Shown here piece after piece: positions 1 to 9,706 of a stretch of DNA of 64,000 nucleotides; the first letter of the stretch is position 1; each line of letters begins with the position of its first letter. Source of the DNA: Chitinophaga agrisoli (GTDB lineage Bacteria > Bacteroidota > Bacteroidia > Chitinophagales > Chitinophagaceae); NCBI RefSeq assembly GCF_008386695.1, contig NZ_VUOC01000004.1, positions 2,792,327 through 2,856,326 on the forward strand, read 5' to 3'. The notes beneath the pieces were generated by a model, which saw only the letters and a list, made by a program, of their open reading frames with translations, was not told the origin of the DNA and searched no databases. The translations under genes were made by a program, and so were the position numbers.

Positions 1-1190
1 ATATTGCTGAGGGTGTTCATCTGCTTTTCCATCCCATCCTTCTGATCCAGGAACCACCAGCCGGAGCCAAACTGTATTTTGCCCGGTACGGTACCATCCT
101 GGAAATTGCCCGCCATGGTGGCAAATACCTCGTTATAGGCGGGGTTCAGGTTATAGACAATGGTCTTAGCCAGCTTGCCTTTTTTATCCAGCCCGTCCAG
201 GAAGGCAGACATACTTTCCGCTACCTGCCAGTCGCCAATAGAGTCCACGCCGGCGTCTGCGCCTACCTGTTGTAACAAACGGCTGTTATTGTTACGGATG
301 GCGCCCACATGGAATTGCTGGGCCCAGCCTTTTTCAAAGTTCCATTCACAAATAAAATGCAGGGTGGCCGCTTTAAATTGCAAGGCCTCCTGCGGTGTAG
401 CATTACCGCCGGCCTTTACTTTGGCAAACGTCTTTTCCAGCTCTGCCGCCGTAAAAGGGGCTGCATAGAAAGTGCTGATGCCGTGATCGGATAACCGGCC
501 GCCCATCGCATGAAAATGATCGTGACGGCTACGCAGGGCCTCCAGCAGGGTTTCATAGCTGCTGATCTCCATATTGGCGGCAGCGCCCAGTTTGTTCACA
601 TACGCGTTAAAACCAGTTGTATCATCCACCGCCACGGCCTTATCCGGCCGGAATGTAGGCAATACCTTGGTGTTTAGATTACGCTGTTGTATGGCTTTAT
701 GATGCTCCAGCGTATCGCAGGGATCGTCCGTGGTACATAACGCATCCACCTTAAAATGCGCCAGCAGGGCTTGCGTGGTCCATTGCGGCAGCTGTGCATT
801 ACATTGGTCATAGATGGCCGCTGCACTGTCTGCATTCAGTAATTGCTTAACGCCAAAGGGGTTCAGCAACTCCATATGCGTCCAGTGATACAACGGGTTG
901 CGCATCGTATAGGGCACCGTAGCGGCCCAATGTTTGAATTTGGTAAGATGGTCTGCGTTGCCGGTAATAAACTCCTCCGCGATCCCATTGGCCCGCATAG
1001 CGCGCCATTTATAATGATCGCCCTGCAGCCACATAGCGGTCAGATGCTCAAACTGCCGGTTTGCGGCAATTTCATCCGGTGGCAGGTGGTTATGATAGTC
1101 GATGATGGGCATGCCTTTCGCATACTCATGGTATAAACGTTTAGCTGTTTCTGTTTGCAACAAAAAATCATCTGATAAGAACTGCTTCAT
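1..1190 (-). CDS. uxaC: Glucuronate isomerase UxaC (partial, C-terminus cut by window edge)
   Basis: The reverse strand reads open from an ATG at 1188-1190 to the window edge, about 396 codons; the family is usually about 470 residues, so roughly the last 70 are missing. The protein begins MKQFLSDDFLLQTETAKRLY and soon has the amidohydrolase-type metal motif IIDYHNHLPP. By family knowledge UxaC isomerises D-glucuronate to fructuronate and D-galacturonate to tagaturonate in the cytoplasm, feeding hexuronate breakdown. It starts 38 bp after the stop of the tagaturonate reductase gene on the same strand, so the two probably form an operon. Pectin- or glucuronan-derived uronic acids are the likely substrates. 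The identification rests on motif and context. Confidence 0.9.
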   Translation of the reverse strand, partial: MKQFLSDDFLLQTETAKRLYHEYAKGMPIIDYHNHLPPDEIAANRQFEHLTAMWLQGDHYKWRAMRANGIAEEFITGNADHLTKFKHWAATVPYTMRNPLYHWTHMELLNPFGVKQLLNADSAAAIYDQCNAQLPQWTTQALLAHFKVDALCTTDDPCDTLEHHKAIQQRNLNTKVLPTFRPDKAVAVDDTTGFNAYVNKLGAAANMEISSYETLLEALRSRHDHFHAMGGRLSDHGISTFYAAPFTAAELEKTFAKVKAGGNATPQEALQFKAATLHFICEWNFEKGWAQQFHVGAIRNNNSRLLQQVGADAGVDSIGDWQVAESMSAFLDGLDKKGKLAKTIVYNLNPAYNEVFATMAGNFQDGTVPGKIQFGSGWWFLDQKDGMEKQMNTLSN

Positions 1191-1228
1191 AGCTGTTTCA
1201 TATAACGTGAACCAAATAGTATTAGTAA

Positions 1229-2743
1229 TTACTGATTAGCAATTACTTTTCTGCCGGCGGCATAGGTAATTGTGCCTTCCTGCAGCATGCCCAGCAGGTG
1301 GCCGGTTACAGCGGCGGCAAAGCCTTCCAGCTGCGTAAGGTCCGTCTCCCAAAGACGGCTGTCGGCACATATTTGCTGCACCATCGCCGCTACGGCGCTG
1401 CCATCTGCAGCTGTTATGCCTTGCCAGTGTGCGGCAAAAACAGCGGCATTATCGTCTGTAATTAGATATTCTTCTGCTCCCCGGGCGCCATAATATTTAC
1501 CACTTTCTTCCTTCACAGGGCGCAGGAACAGCAGCATGGCTGCAAAACCCAGGCACATGGCCGGCGGCAGGGCCTGTTGCCGCTCATAATAGCGTACCAG
1601 GGTACGCACATTGCGGGCGTTCATCTTGGAGCTTTCCTGGAAAGTGATGCTGATAAGCTTATGCGCAATATAAGGATTGGCAAAACGGTCCAGCACGTCC
1701 TGTGCAAAACTATCTGCCTGCGGACAAATATCCTGTATAGTAGGCAATATCTCCTCCATGACTACCGTATGGAAGAAACTGCGCATATAGGGGTGCTCCA
1801 TACATTCATATACGGTATTTAAGCCGCCCAGGAAGGCCAGAGGCACAGAGATGGTATGGCTACCGTTGAGGATCCGGAGCTTTTGCTCGCGGTAAGGCGT
1901 AATACTGGAGGCGATGAGCATGCGTGCATCGGCCTGTTGAAAGGATAATACCTGGCGAACGTATTCGTCCCCCTCCACTGCCCAAAGCAGGAAAGGCTCT
2001 ACATCTATCCACAACCCGTCCGTATACCCTGCTTTCTCCTGCAGCGCGTCCAGGTCACGAGGTTTGCCGGGGACAATACGGTCTACCAGCGAGTTACAGA
2101 AATGATTATCGGTTTTGATCCACTGTTTAAAGCTTTCCGGCAACTCGTTAAAAGCGGCCAGCTTAAGTACTATTTCCTGTAACAGCCGGCCGTTATCCAC
2201 CACCAGCTCCGTAGGCACTATCACAAAACCGGTGTGAGAGCTGCCTTTAAAATACTGGTACCGCTCCCAGAGTACGGCCAGCAGTTTGGCCGGAAAAGAG
2301 GCAGGTACGCCGGCGCTGATCTTCTCTTCCACATATTGGATCCCTACTTCCGTAGTATTGGAGATAATCACCTGTAATTCAGGCTGATGGACGGTCTTTA
2401 ACACGTCTGCCCATTCTGCATTCGATTGCAGAACACGGCTAATAGAAGCATTTACAAGGGATTTGTTGATCAGCTCTCCCTGAGATACGCCTTTAATATG
2501 AGTAGTGTACAGGTTGTCCTGTGCGGTAAATTCTGTGGTGGGGCCGTCTGTGGATTTCACCACTACTACCCTTCCCTTGAAGATCCCTTGTTTGTTGGCT
2601 TTATCTATAAGATAGTCAACCAGCCCTCTCAACAGCACGCCGGTACCGAATTGCAGCACTTTTTCAGGGTAGGTGAAATAATTGGCAGGAATTTCAAGAT
2701 CGGGCCGTTGCAGCGCGAGATCCTTATTTAATACAGGCAACAT
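1229..2743 (-). CDS. uxaB: Tagaturonate reductase (altronate oxidoreductase) UxaB
   Basis: This 504-residue protein belongs to the long-chain mannitol dehydrogenase family. The N-terminus carries the Rossmann-type FGTGVLLRGLVDYL segment (about residues 32-45), and the catalytic pattern K-x4-N-x2-H is visible as KLRILNGSH around residues 285-300. UxaB reduces tagaturonate to altronate with NADH. That is the step after UxaC, whose gene lies 38 bp downstream on the same strand, so this is a galacturonate-utilisation operon. The last codons (KVIANQ) lie inside an AT-rich repeat related to intergenic repeats elsewhere in the window. No regulator is visible nearby; the 252-bp divergent region shared with mnmA must hold the promoter. 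Confidence 0.9.
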   Translation of the reverse strand: MLPVLNKDLALQRPDLEIPANYFTYPEKVLQFGTGVLLRGLVDYLIDKANKQGIFKGRVVVVKSTDGPTTEFTAQDNLYTTHIKGVSQGELINKSLVNASISRVLQSNAEWADVLKTVHQPELQVIISNTTEVGIQYVEEKISAGVPASFPAKLLAVLWERYQYFKGSSHTGFVIVPTELVVDNGRLLQEIVLKLAAFNELPESFKQWIKTDNHFCNSLVDRIVPGKPRDLDALQEKAGYTDGLWIDVEPFLLWAVEGDEYVRQVLSFQQADARMLIASSITPYREQKLRILNGSHTISVPLAFLGGLNTVYECMEHPYMRSFFHTVVMEEILPTIQDICPQADSFAQDVLDRFANPYIAHKLISITFQESSKMNARNVRTLVRYYERQQALPPAMCLGFAAMLLFLRPVKEESGKYYGARGAEEYLITDDNAAVFAAHWQGITAADGSAVAAMVQQICADSRLWETDLTQLEGFAAAVTGHLLGMLQEGTITYAAGRKVIANQ

Positions 2744-2965
2744 GGAACTAATTTATAATATTTAATACTTTACCCAATAAATATAAGCCTAGCTTTTAGA
2801 ATTTTTACAATAAAAATGACGGAAAGACAAAGAAAGCGCAAATAAAAGCAAGAAAGTATGCATATTCTATAGTAGTGATATGTGACAAACCTTACCTATA
2901 ATCCATCTCAATACGCCCATTGGCAGTATCGATAACCTGCCGGCAGGCAATGGCAGGATTTTCAC

Positions 2966-2973
2966 TAACTTTG
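2966..2973 (+). promoter_or_regulatory. Probable mnmA promoter -10 element
   Basis: TAACTTTG matches the Bacteroidota sigma consensus TAnnTTTG. It lies 22 bp before the mnmA ATG at 2996. I do not see a convincing -33 TTG at the usual spacing. Confidence 0.5.
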
Positions 2974-2995
2974 CACCCTTATAAAGGACCAAACT

Positions 2996-4090
2996 ATGAG
3001 CAGAAATGGCAAAGTGCTGGTGGCAATGAGCGGTGGTATTGACAGTACCGTTACCGCGCTGATGTTACACGAGCAAGGATATGAAGTGGTGGGCATCACC
3101 ATGAAGACCTGGGATTATGCATCCGCCGGTTCCAGTAAAAAGGAGACCGGTTGCTGTAACCTGGATTCTTTTAACGACGCCCGCGCCGCTGCCGTACATC
3201 ATGGTTTTCCGCATTTTGTGCTGGATATACGCGACGAGTTTGGCGATTTTGTGATCAATAACTTTGTAGAAGAATACCTGGCAGGCCGCACCCCCAACCC
3301 CTGCGTGCTTTGCAATACCCATATTAAATGGCGCGCGCTCTTGAAAAGGGCAGACGCTATGGATTGTGCCTTCATCGCTACCGGCCACTACGGTCAGATC
3401 CGCGAGCTGAATGGCCGTCACGTCATCAGCAAAGGTATTGACGACCTGAAGGACCAGAGTTATGTACTCTGGGGCCTGCAACAGGATGTACTGGCCCGTA
3501 CCCTGCTGCCCCTGGGCAAATACCGCAAAACAGAGATCCGCCAGATGGCCTTTGACTTTGGCTATCCGGAACTGGCTAAAAAAGCGGAAAGCTATGAGAT
3601 CTGTTTCGTACCGGACAATGACTACCGTGGTTTCCTGAAGCGCCGGGTAACAGGCCTGGAAGAGCAGGTGAACGGCGGCAACTTCGTATCAAAGGACGGC
3701 GCCGTCCTGGGTCAGCATAAAGGTTACCCATTTTATACCGTAGGGCAGCGTAAAGGCCTGGATATTGCCCTGGGCCGGCCCGTATACGTTACCGGCATTA
3801 TCCCCGAAACAAATACCGTGGTGCTGGGCGAAGAAGAAGACCTGCAGCAGCACGAAATGAAGGTAGCCGGTATTAACATGATCAAATACGATCACATCCC
3901 CGAAGGGCTGGAAGCCACCACCAAGATCCGTTATAAGGATAAAGGCGCCCTTAGCAACCTGTATCACGATGAGAACGGGCAGATCCGCGTACGCTTTTAC
4001 GAACAGGTAAAAGGTATCGCACCCGGACAGTCGGCCGTATTCTACGACGGAGACGACGTAATAGGCGGTGGTATCATCCAACGGATGTAA
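2996..4090 (+). CDS. mnmA: tRNA-specific 2-thiouridylase MnmA
   Basis: This 364-residue protein starts with the PP-loop ATPase motif AMSGGIDSTV (residues 10-19), followed by the family segment GITMKTWD. The catalytic cysteines are C103 (in NPCVLCN, with C106 close by) and C203 (in YEICFVPD). MnmA adenylates and thiolates U34 of tRNA-Lys, tRNA-Glu and tRNA-Gln in the cytoplasm to give s2U34. Length and motif order are normal for the family. The ATG start follows a TAACTTTG promoter element. It reads divergently from uxaB and has no obvious operon partner. Confidence 0.96.
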   Translation: MSRNGKVLVAMSGGIDSTVTALMLHEQGYEVVGITMKTWDYASAGSSKKETGCCNLDSFNDARAAAVHHGFPHFVLDIRDEFGDFVINNFVEEYLAGRTPNPCVLCNTHIKWRALLKRADAMDCAFIATGHYGQIRELNGRHVISKGIDDLKDQSYVLWGLQQDVLARTLLPLGKYRKTEIRQMAFDFGYPELAKKAESYEICFVPDNDYRGFLKRRVTGLEEQVNGGNFVSKDGAVLGQHKGYPFYTVGQRKGLDIALGRPVYVTGIIPETNTVVLGEEEDLQQHEMKVAGINMIKYDHIPEGLEATTKIRYKDKGALSNLYHDENGQIRVRFYEQVKGIAPGQSAVFYDGDDVIGGGIIQRM

Positions 4091-4264
4091 TACCATATCA
4101 TCATCTGGTTCCTGGGTTTTTATTTTGTCAATTTTGGCAACTCTCACATTTATTTTGCTTGACAAGATGGTACCTGTTGCACACTCATGCGACTAGTAGC
4201 GTCCCCGCAATTATGCGTGGAGTTCTATGACCATTATTGTAAACTAAAAACCTAAGAACCGTCT

Positions 4265-7200
4265 ATGAGAAACCGTTCTACTATCCTGCACGGCAGGCGA
4301 AGCCGTGCGCCCTATCTCTACCTGTATTGTATTCCCTTTCTTTTGCTGACCTTATGCCTGGGTATTAACAGGGCCAGCGCCCAGTTGACAAGGCTGCGTG
4401 CCGAAGGGACACGCGTTGTAAATGCCAACAACCAGGAAGTGATCCTGAAAGGTGTAGGCCTTGGCGGCTGGGTGCTGCAGGAAGGCTACATGATCAACCC
4501 TGGCACTGGCGGCACGCAAGGCTCTTTTAAAAGAATGCTGTATAACCAGGGCCAGACGGAAGCCCAGGTAGAAGCATTCTACCAGGGCTGGCGCGATAAT
4601 TTCGTTACGAAATCAGACATCGATTTTATTGCTTCAAAAGGCTTTAACGTGGTGCGCCTGCCCATGCACTATGAGCTGTTCCTCACCACCGCACAGCGCT
4701 CCGTACGTAACAGCGCTATCCGTAACCAAAGCAACTATACCAACTATGTGAACTCTCTCACTACCTGGTATAACAGCAACCAGCTGTTTAATGACGCCAA
4801 CCTGGAAGGGTTCCGCGTTATTGACAATCTGTTAAGCTGGGCGGCTGCCAACAACATCTACGTGGTGTTGGACCTGCACGCCGCACCCGGCTCACAGGGC
4901 ACGGATGCCAATATCTCCGATGCGCTGGTTGGGAACGATCTGTGGAACAAACAGATCTATAAAGACATCACTGTTCGTCTTTGGGAACGCCTGGCTGCCC
5001 GCTACAAGAACAACGACGTGGTAGCTTTTTATGACCTGATCAACGAGCCTAACAATGTGCCGGACAACCGCTGGATACATGACCTGTTTGAGCGCCTGAT
5101 CAACGCCGTGCGCGCCCAGGGCGACAACCACATGCTGATGATAGAAGGCAACGGTTGGGGTAACAACTACAACTGGATGGAACCTTTCACATTCAGCAAC
5201 AGGGGCAACCTGATTTACAATGCGCACCGTTACGGCAGCACTACTTCAGCTACCGCTGTCAACACAGGCGATAAAAACCAGATTGACCTCATCGGTACCA
5301 TGGTGAACTTCCGTAACACCAATAACGTACCGGTATGGGTAGGTGAAACCGGCGAAAACAACAACACCTGGCTGAGCGACAACATCAGATCCATGAACTC
5401 CATGGGTATTGGCTGGTGTCATTGGACCTATAAACGTTTTGATACCCAGGAGAATGCTGCGCTGATGCACATCAATCCTCCGTACTTAACGAATGGCGCC
5501 AGTGCTATGAGCGCTATCCTGAACAACATTAAGTTTGCCAACTGTGTGCCTAACAACGGTACCATCGCCGCTGTAGCGCCTGGCATCCAGCCACCTGCAT
5601 CACAGGGCCCGATCGGTAAGACCATCTGGCTTAAAGGCTTTAATGGCCAGTACGTAACTTCTGCCAATGGCGTAGGCCCCATGACCTGCGACAGGCCTGA
5701 TGTTCAGGGCTGGGAACAGTTCCTGGTATCAGACGCCGGCAACGGTAAGATCACCCTGAGCAACCAGGGCAAATTTGTATCCTCTGAGAATGGCGAACAG
5801 GCTATTACCTGCAACAGGCCTGCTCCACAGGATTGGGAAAAATTTGAGTGGATCAAAAATGCAGATAACACTATCTCCCTGCGTGCAAGCAATGGCCTGT
5901 ATATCTCTTCTGAGAATGGTACACAGCCTATGACCTGTACCCGTCAGAACATCCAGGGTTGGGAAGCCTTCACCTGGGGCGAAGTAGGTGGTACTACGCC
6001 TCCGGATCAACCGGGTGACGATACCACTACCACACCGCCGCCCACCGGAACCAGCGACTTTAAAGTAATTGGTTACATACCTTCCTGGGGCGATGTAGAT
6101 CTGAATGCCGTACAGTACAACAAATTAACGCATATCAACTATGCCTTTATCCTGCCTAACAGCAATGGCACCCTGCAAGGTATGCCTGATCCCGGAAGGC
6201 TGCAGACCATCGTAAGCAAAGGCCATGCGGCCGGCGTTAAAGTAATGCTCTCCGTAGGTGGATGGAATAACGGCGATGACAGCGGTTTCCATGGCATGGC
6301 TTCCAACAGCGGCGCACGTACTACTTTTGTAAACGCGCTGATAAACCTGGTTGCACAATACAACCTGGACGGTGTGGATATTGACTGGGAATACCCGGAT
6401 CCTAACACACAATCCGCCAACGACTACGTAACGCTGATGACCCAACTGTCTACCGCTATGCACAGCCGTGGCAAGTTGCTTACTGCTGCCATCGTAGCGC
6501 AGGGCGGTACCGGCGGTGGTATCCTCTCCAGCGTATTCCCGGTAGTGGACTTCCTGAACATCATGGCTTATGATGCAGATGGTCCCAACCACTCGACTTA
6601 TAACTATGCACAAACCTCTCTGAGCTATTGGATAAACCGTGGCTTACCTAAAGAAAAAGCAGTACTGGGCGTGCCTTTCTATTCAAGGCCTAACTGGTAT
6701 CCTTACTGGCAGCTGCTGCAGATGGGAGCCAGCCCCAACTCAGACTCCTTTAACGGCGAAGGTTACAACGGTATCCCTACCATTAAGAACAAAACCAACC
6801 TGGCATTTGACAATGGCGGTGGTATCATGATCTGGGAACTGTCTAACGACGTAAGCGGCGTTAACTCCCTGCTGAGCGCTATCCATGACGTAGTGTTACA
6901 GAGAGGCGGTAATGGCGGCCCCGTGGATCCTCCCACTACAGGCGCGCCTATCGGCCAGACTATCTGGCTGCAGGGCTTTAATGGTCAGTATGTAAGCTCC
7001 AAGAACGGCGTAGGCCCCATGTGGTGTAACGCTACCGTGGTAGCTGGCTGGAACCAGTTCCTGGTGGTAGACGCCGGCGACGGTAAGATCGCACTGAGCA
7101 ACATGGGTAAATATGTTACCTCTGGCAACGGTACACAGGATATGACCTGTGCCGCTACCATCATCCAGGATTGGGAAAGATTTGACTGGATCGTTAACGC

Positions 7201-7627
7201 AGACAATACCATCTCCCTGAGAGGCAGCAATGGCCTGTACGTTTCTTCTGAAGACGCTACACTGCCTATGACCTGTAACAGACCTGCTCCGCAAGGCTGG
7301 GAAGCCTTTAACTGGGGCGTTGTAGGCGCTGCCGCCAGAACTACTTTTGCGGCTGCTGCAATAGCGCCTGAAACTAAGCTGACCACTGCATCTGTTTATC
7401 CTAACCCTATCGTAAAAGGCGGTAATGTTACCGTAAGGGTAGAAAAATATGATGCCAGCCAGCCCGTACAGGTAATGCTGATGGATGTTAACAAGAAAGT
7501 AATATCCTACCAGAAAACCACCGGCGGTGTGCTGAGTGTACCCACCAGCAATATAGCCGCTGGGTTATACATCATGACCATCACCAATGGCGCCAACACT
7601 TACACGAAGAAGATCGTGGTGCAATAA
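4265..7627 (+). CDS. Secreted two-enzyme protein: GH5 glucanase - fascin-like - GH18 chitinase - fascin-like - T9SS tail
   Basis: This 1120-residue protein has an N-terminal signal peptide ending near ASA|Q (about residue 39). Residues 40-435 are a GH5 module, with the acid/base Glu in YDLINEPNN and the nucleophile Glu in [10 protein letters not shown]. Residues 448-575 form a fascin-like beta-trefoil with repeated WE-F and (S/T)-x-NG units. After a Thr/Pro-rich linker, residues 599-880 are GH18 with the complete catalytic motif DGVDIDWE. A second fascin-like module spans about 893-1020, and residues 1043-1120 are a type IX secretion sorting domain beginning VYPNP and ending KKIVVQ. The likely role is extracellular attack on fungal or insect material that combines beta-glucan and chitin; the GH5 substrate is inferred, since bacterial GH5 proteins with this neighbourhood resemble exo-beta-1,3-glucanases. 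Its GH18 half is nearly the same as the next gene. Confidence 0.9.
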   Translation: MRNRSTILHGRRSRAPYLYLYCIPFLLLTLCLGINRASAQLTRLRAEGTRVVNANNQEVILKGVGLGGWVLQEGYMINPGTGGTQGSFKRMLYNQGQTEAQVEAFYQGWRDNFVTKSDIDFIASKGFNVVRLPMHYELFLTTAQRSVRNSAIRNQSNYTNYVNSLTTWYNSNQLFNDANLEGFRVIDNLLSWAAANNIYVVLDLHAAPGSQGTDANISDALVGNDLWNKQIYKDITVRLWERLAARYKNNDVVAFYDLINEPNNVPDNRWIHDLFERLINAVRAQGDNHMLMIEGNGWGNNYNWMEPFTFSNRGNLIYNAHRYGSTTSATAVNTGDKNQIDLIGTMVNFRNTNNVPVWVGETGENNNTWLSDNIRSMNSMGIGWCHWTYKRFDTQENAALMHINPPYLTNGASAMSAILNNIKFANCVPNNGTIAAVAPGIQPPASQGPIGKTIWLKGFNGQYVTSANGVGPMTCDRPDVQGWEQFLVSDAGNGKITLSNQGKFVSSENGEQAITCNRPAPQDWEKFEWIKNADNTISLRASNGLYISSENGTQPMTCTRQNIQGWEAFTWGEVGGTTPPDQPGDDTTTTPPPTGTSDFKVIGYIPSWGDVDLNAVQYNKLTHINYAFILPNSNGTLQGMPDPGRLQTIVSKGHAAGVKVMLSVGGWNNGDDSGFHGMASNSGARTTFVNALINLVAQYNLDGVDIDWEYPDPNTQSANDYVTLMTQLSTAMHSRGKLLTAAIVAQGGTGGGILSSVFPVVDFLNIMAYDADGPNHSTYNYAQTSLSYWINRGLPKEKAVLGVPFYSRPNWYPYWQLLQMGASPNSDSFNGEGYNGIPTIKNKTNLAFDNGGGIMIWELSNDVSGVNSLLSAIHDVVLQRGGNGGPVDPPTTGAPIGQTIWLQGFNGQYVSSKNGVGPMWCNATVVAGWNQFLVVDAGDGKIALSNMGKYVTSGNGTQDMTCAATIIQDWERFDWIVNADNTISLRGSNGLYVSSEDATLPMTCNRPAPQGWEAFNWGVVGAAARTTFAAAAIAPETKLTTASVYPNPIVKGGNVTVRVEKYDASQPVQVMLMDVNKKVISYQKTTGGVLSVPTSNIAAGLYIMTITNGANTYTKKIVVQ

Positions 7628-7640
7628 ACCTATAACCTGC

Positions 7641-7675
7641 AAAAGCACTGCCTGGTACTAACCGGCAGTGCTTTT
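7641..7675 (+). terminator. Terminator after the GH5-GH18 gene (hairpin copy 1)
   Basis: The stem AAAAGCACTGCC / GGCAGTGCTTTT is perfect, with an 11-nt loop, and starts 13 bp past the stop codon. The T tail is short. The same stem occurs again at 7823-7855. Confidence 0.7.
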
Positions 7676-7716
7676 CCGCTGTTACCTGTTTTTCCTTATG
7701 CGACTAACGCTATCTT

Positions 7717-7893
7717 ATGAAAAGATCTTTTCTGAGCAAGTCTGTCCTGTTGCATATGCCGCTAAGGCACGTTATCAATGGCCTATTGATCTATACTGAA
7801 TACCATCATACCACAAACAATCAAAGCACTGCCGGCGACCTGCTGGCAGTGCTTTCTTGTTTTTACTCTTTAACCTTAAACATTCTATTATGA
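7717..7893 (+). pseudogene. Possible remnant of a lost secreted-protein gene
   Basis: An ATG at 7717 opens a 58-codon frame beginning MKRSFLSKSVLL, which looks like the basic start of a signal peptide and resembles the next gene's [12 protein letters not shown]. The hydrophobic part then fails and the frame runs through the second copy of the terminator hairpin. Upstream, the 9-mer ATGCGACTA (7698-7706) also occurs upstream of the GH5-GH18 gene. I infer that this is what remains of a deleted paralogue between two chitinase genes. It could equally be chance sequence in a leader. Confidence 0.25.
7823..7855 (+). terminator. Hairpin copy 2, in the leader of the second chitinase gene
   Basis: AAAGCACTGCC / GGCAGTGCTTT repeats the stem found at 7641-7675, here with an 11-nt loop and a T-rich tail. 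It ends 34 bp before the next start codon. If transcription begins upstream of it, it could act as an attenuator; otherwise it is a relic of a duplication or deletion. Confidence 0.55.
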
Positions 7894-9542
7894 AGCACAC
7901 CTTATTAAAAAGATCCCTATTGTTGCTGCTATTGCTGCTGGGCGTTTCCTGGCAGGGCTTTAGCCAGTTCAAGGTAATAGGTTACATCCCTTCCTGGGGC
8001 AATGTAGACCTGAATGCCGTACAGTACACCAAATTAACGCATATCAATTATGCGTTTATCCTGCCTAATACCAACGGTACCCTGCAGGGCTTACCTGATC
8101 CCGGAAGACTGCAGACCATCGTGAGCAGGGGACATGCAGCCGGCGTTAAAGTAATGATCTCCGTAGGCGGCTGGAACAATGGTAACGATGGAGGCTTCCA
8201 TGGTCTGGCTGCTAATAGCGGCTCACGTACCACCTTTGTGAACGCGCTGGTAAACCTCGTGAACCAGTACAACCTGGATGGCGTGGATATCGACTGGGAA
8301 TACCCGGATCCTAACACACAATCCGCCAACGATTATGTAACGCTGATGACCCAACTGTCTACCGCTATGCATAGCCGCAGCAAACTGCTTACGGCTGCCA
8401 TCGTAGCCCAGGGCGGTACCGGCGGCGGTATCTTAAGCAGCGTATTCCCGGTAGTGGATTTCCTGAACATCATGGCATATGATGCAGATGGTCCCAACCA
8501 CTCTACCTATAACTATGCACAAACTTCCCTGAGCTATTGGAGGAACCGCGGTTTATCCAAAGAAAAAGCGGTACTGGGTGTGCCTTTTTATTCAAGGCCT
8601 AACTGGTATCCTTACTGGCAGTTGCTGCAGATGGGCGCCAGTCCTAACTCAGACTCCTTTAATGGCGAAGGTTACAACGGTATCCCTACCATGAAGAACA
8701 AAACCAACCTGGCATTTGACAATGGCGGTGGTGTTATGATCTGGGAACTGTCTAACGACGTAAGCGGCGCTAACTCCCTGCTGAGCGCTATCCACGATGT
8801 TGTAGTACAACGTGGCGGTGGCGGCAATCCGCCTACACAACCCGGTAATGCGCCTATCGGCCAGACTATCTGGTTGCAGGGCTTCAACGGCCAGTACGTA
8901 ACGTCTGAAAATGGAGTAGCCCCCATGATGTGCGATAGGCCAACCGTACAGGGCTGGGAACAGTTCCTGGTAGTAGACGCCGGCGGCGGCAAGATCGCGC
9001 TGAGCAACCAGGGTAAATATGTTTCTTCTGAAGATGGCCTGCAACCTATGACGTGCAACAGGCCTTCAGTACAGGGCTGGGAAGCGTTCGACTGGATCGT
9101 TAACCAGGATGGTACCATCTCCCTGCGCGGCAATAACGGCATGTACGTTTCTTCTGAGAACGGTACACAGGCCATGAATTGCAACCGGGCTACCATACAG
9201 GGCTGGGAAGCCTTCCGGTGGGGCGCAGTAGGCGCTGCCGCCAGAACTACCGTTGCAGCAGCAACCGTAGCGCCTGAAGTGGAAAATGCCAAAGCAGGTA
9301 CCGCTACCGTTTACCCTAACCCCATCGTAAAAGGTGGTACGGCAACGGTTAAAATGGAGAAATATGATGCTACACAACCGGTACAGGTAACTATCCTGGA
9401 CGTAAATAAAAAAGTGGTGTCCCATCAAAAAGCTAATAGTGGTGTGTTGAATATATCTACCAGCAATATTGCCAGTGGTTTATATATCATGACCATTACC
9501 AATGGCGCACACACGTTCACCAAAAAGATCATCATACAATAA
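7890..9542 (+). CDS. Secreted GH18 chitinase with fascin-like module and T9SS tail
   Basis: The chosen ATG at 7890 gives 550 residues starting [20 protein letters not shown], a clear signal peptide ending near FSQ; an upstream in-frame start at 7857 adds only non-signal sequence. GH18 occupies about residues 27-307 with the complete DGVDIDWE motif. A fascin-like beta-trefoil covers about 321-447, and a T9SS sorting domain starting VYPNP occupies about 474-550. The enzyme should cleave chitin outside the cell. It lines up with the C-terminal half of the preceding gene from GH18 through the tail at a constant offset of 1909 bp over GH18, with only scattered substitutions, so one arose from the other by tandem duplication, with loss or gain of the GH5 and fascin modules. 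Confidence 0.92.
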   Translation: MKHTLLKRSLLLLLLLLGVSWQGFSQFKVIGYIPSWGNVDLNAVQYTKLTHINYAFILPNTNGTLQGLPDPGRLQTIVSRGHAAGVKVMISVGGWNNGNDGGFHGLAANSGSRTTFVNALVNLVNQYNLDGVDIDWEYPDPNTQSANDYVTLMTQLSTAMHSRSKLLTAAIVAQGGTGGGILSSVFPVVDFLNIMAYDADGPNHSTYNYAQTSLSYWRNRGLSKEKAVLGVPFYSRPNWYPYWQLLQMGASPNSDSFNGEGYNGIPTMKNKTNLAFDNGGGVMIWELSNDVSGANSLLSAIHDVVVQRGGGGNPPTQPGNAPIGQTIWLQGFNGQYVTSENGVAPMMCDRPTVQGWEQFLVVDAGGGKIALSNQGKYVSSEDGLQPMTCNRPSVQGWEAFDWIVNQDGTISLRGNNGMYVSSENGTQAMNCNRATIQGWEAFRWGAVGAAARTTVAAATVAPEVENAKAGTATVYPNPIVKGGTATVKMEKYDATQPVQVTILDVNKKVVSHQKANSGVLNISTSNIASGLYIMTITNGAHTFTKKIIIQ

Positions 9543-9565
9543 CAAGCACAACAAGAAAGCAACAC

Positions 9566-9599
9566 GGGCCGGATATTATTATCCGGCCCTTTTTATTTT
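9566..9599 (+). terminator. Rho-independent terminator after the second chitinase gene
   Basis: The stem GGGCCGGATA / TATCCGGCCC with a 4-nt loop is followed by TTTTTATTTT, 23 bp past the stop codon. It differs from the hairpin used by the preceding paralogue. Confidence 0.85.
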
Positions 9600-9706
9600 G
9601 AAGGGATGGTTGCCATCATGGAAATTTCACCGGGATAGACTAATTTACAGAAGCACCTTACTGCAAAGCCGGAAACCTTAAGATCTAAATCTAATAAAGC
9701 ACCAGT

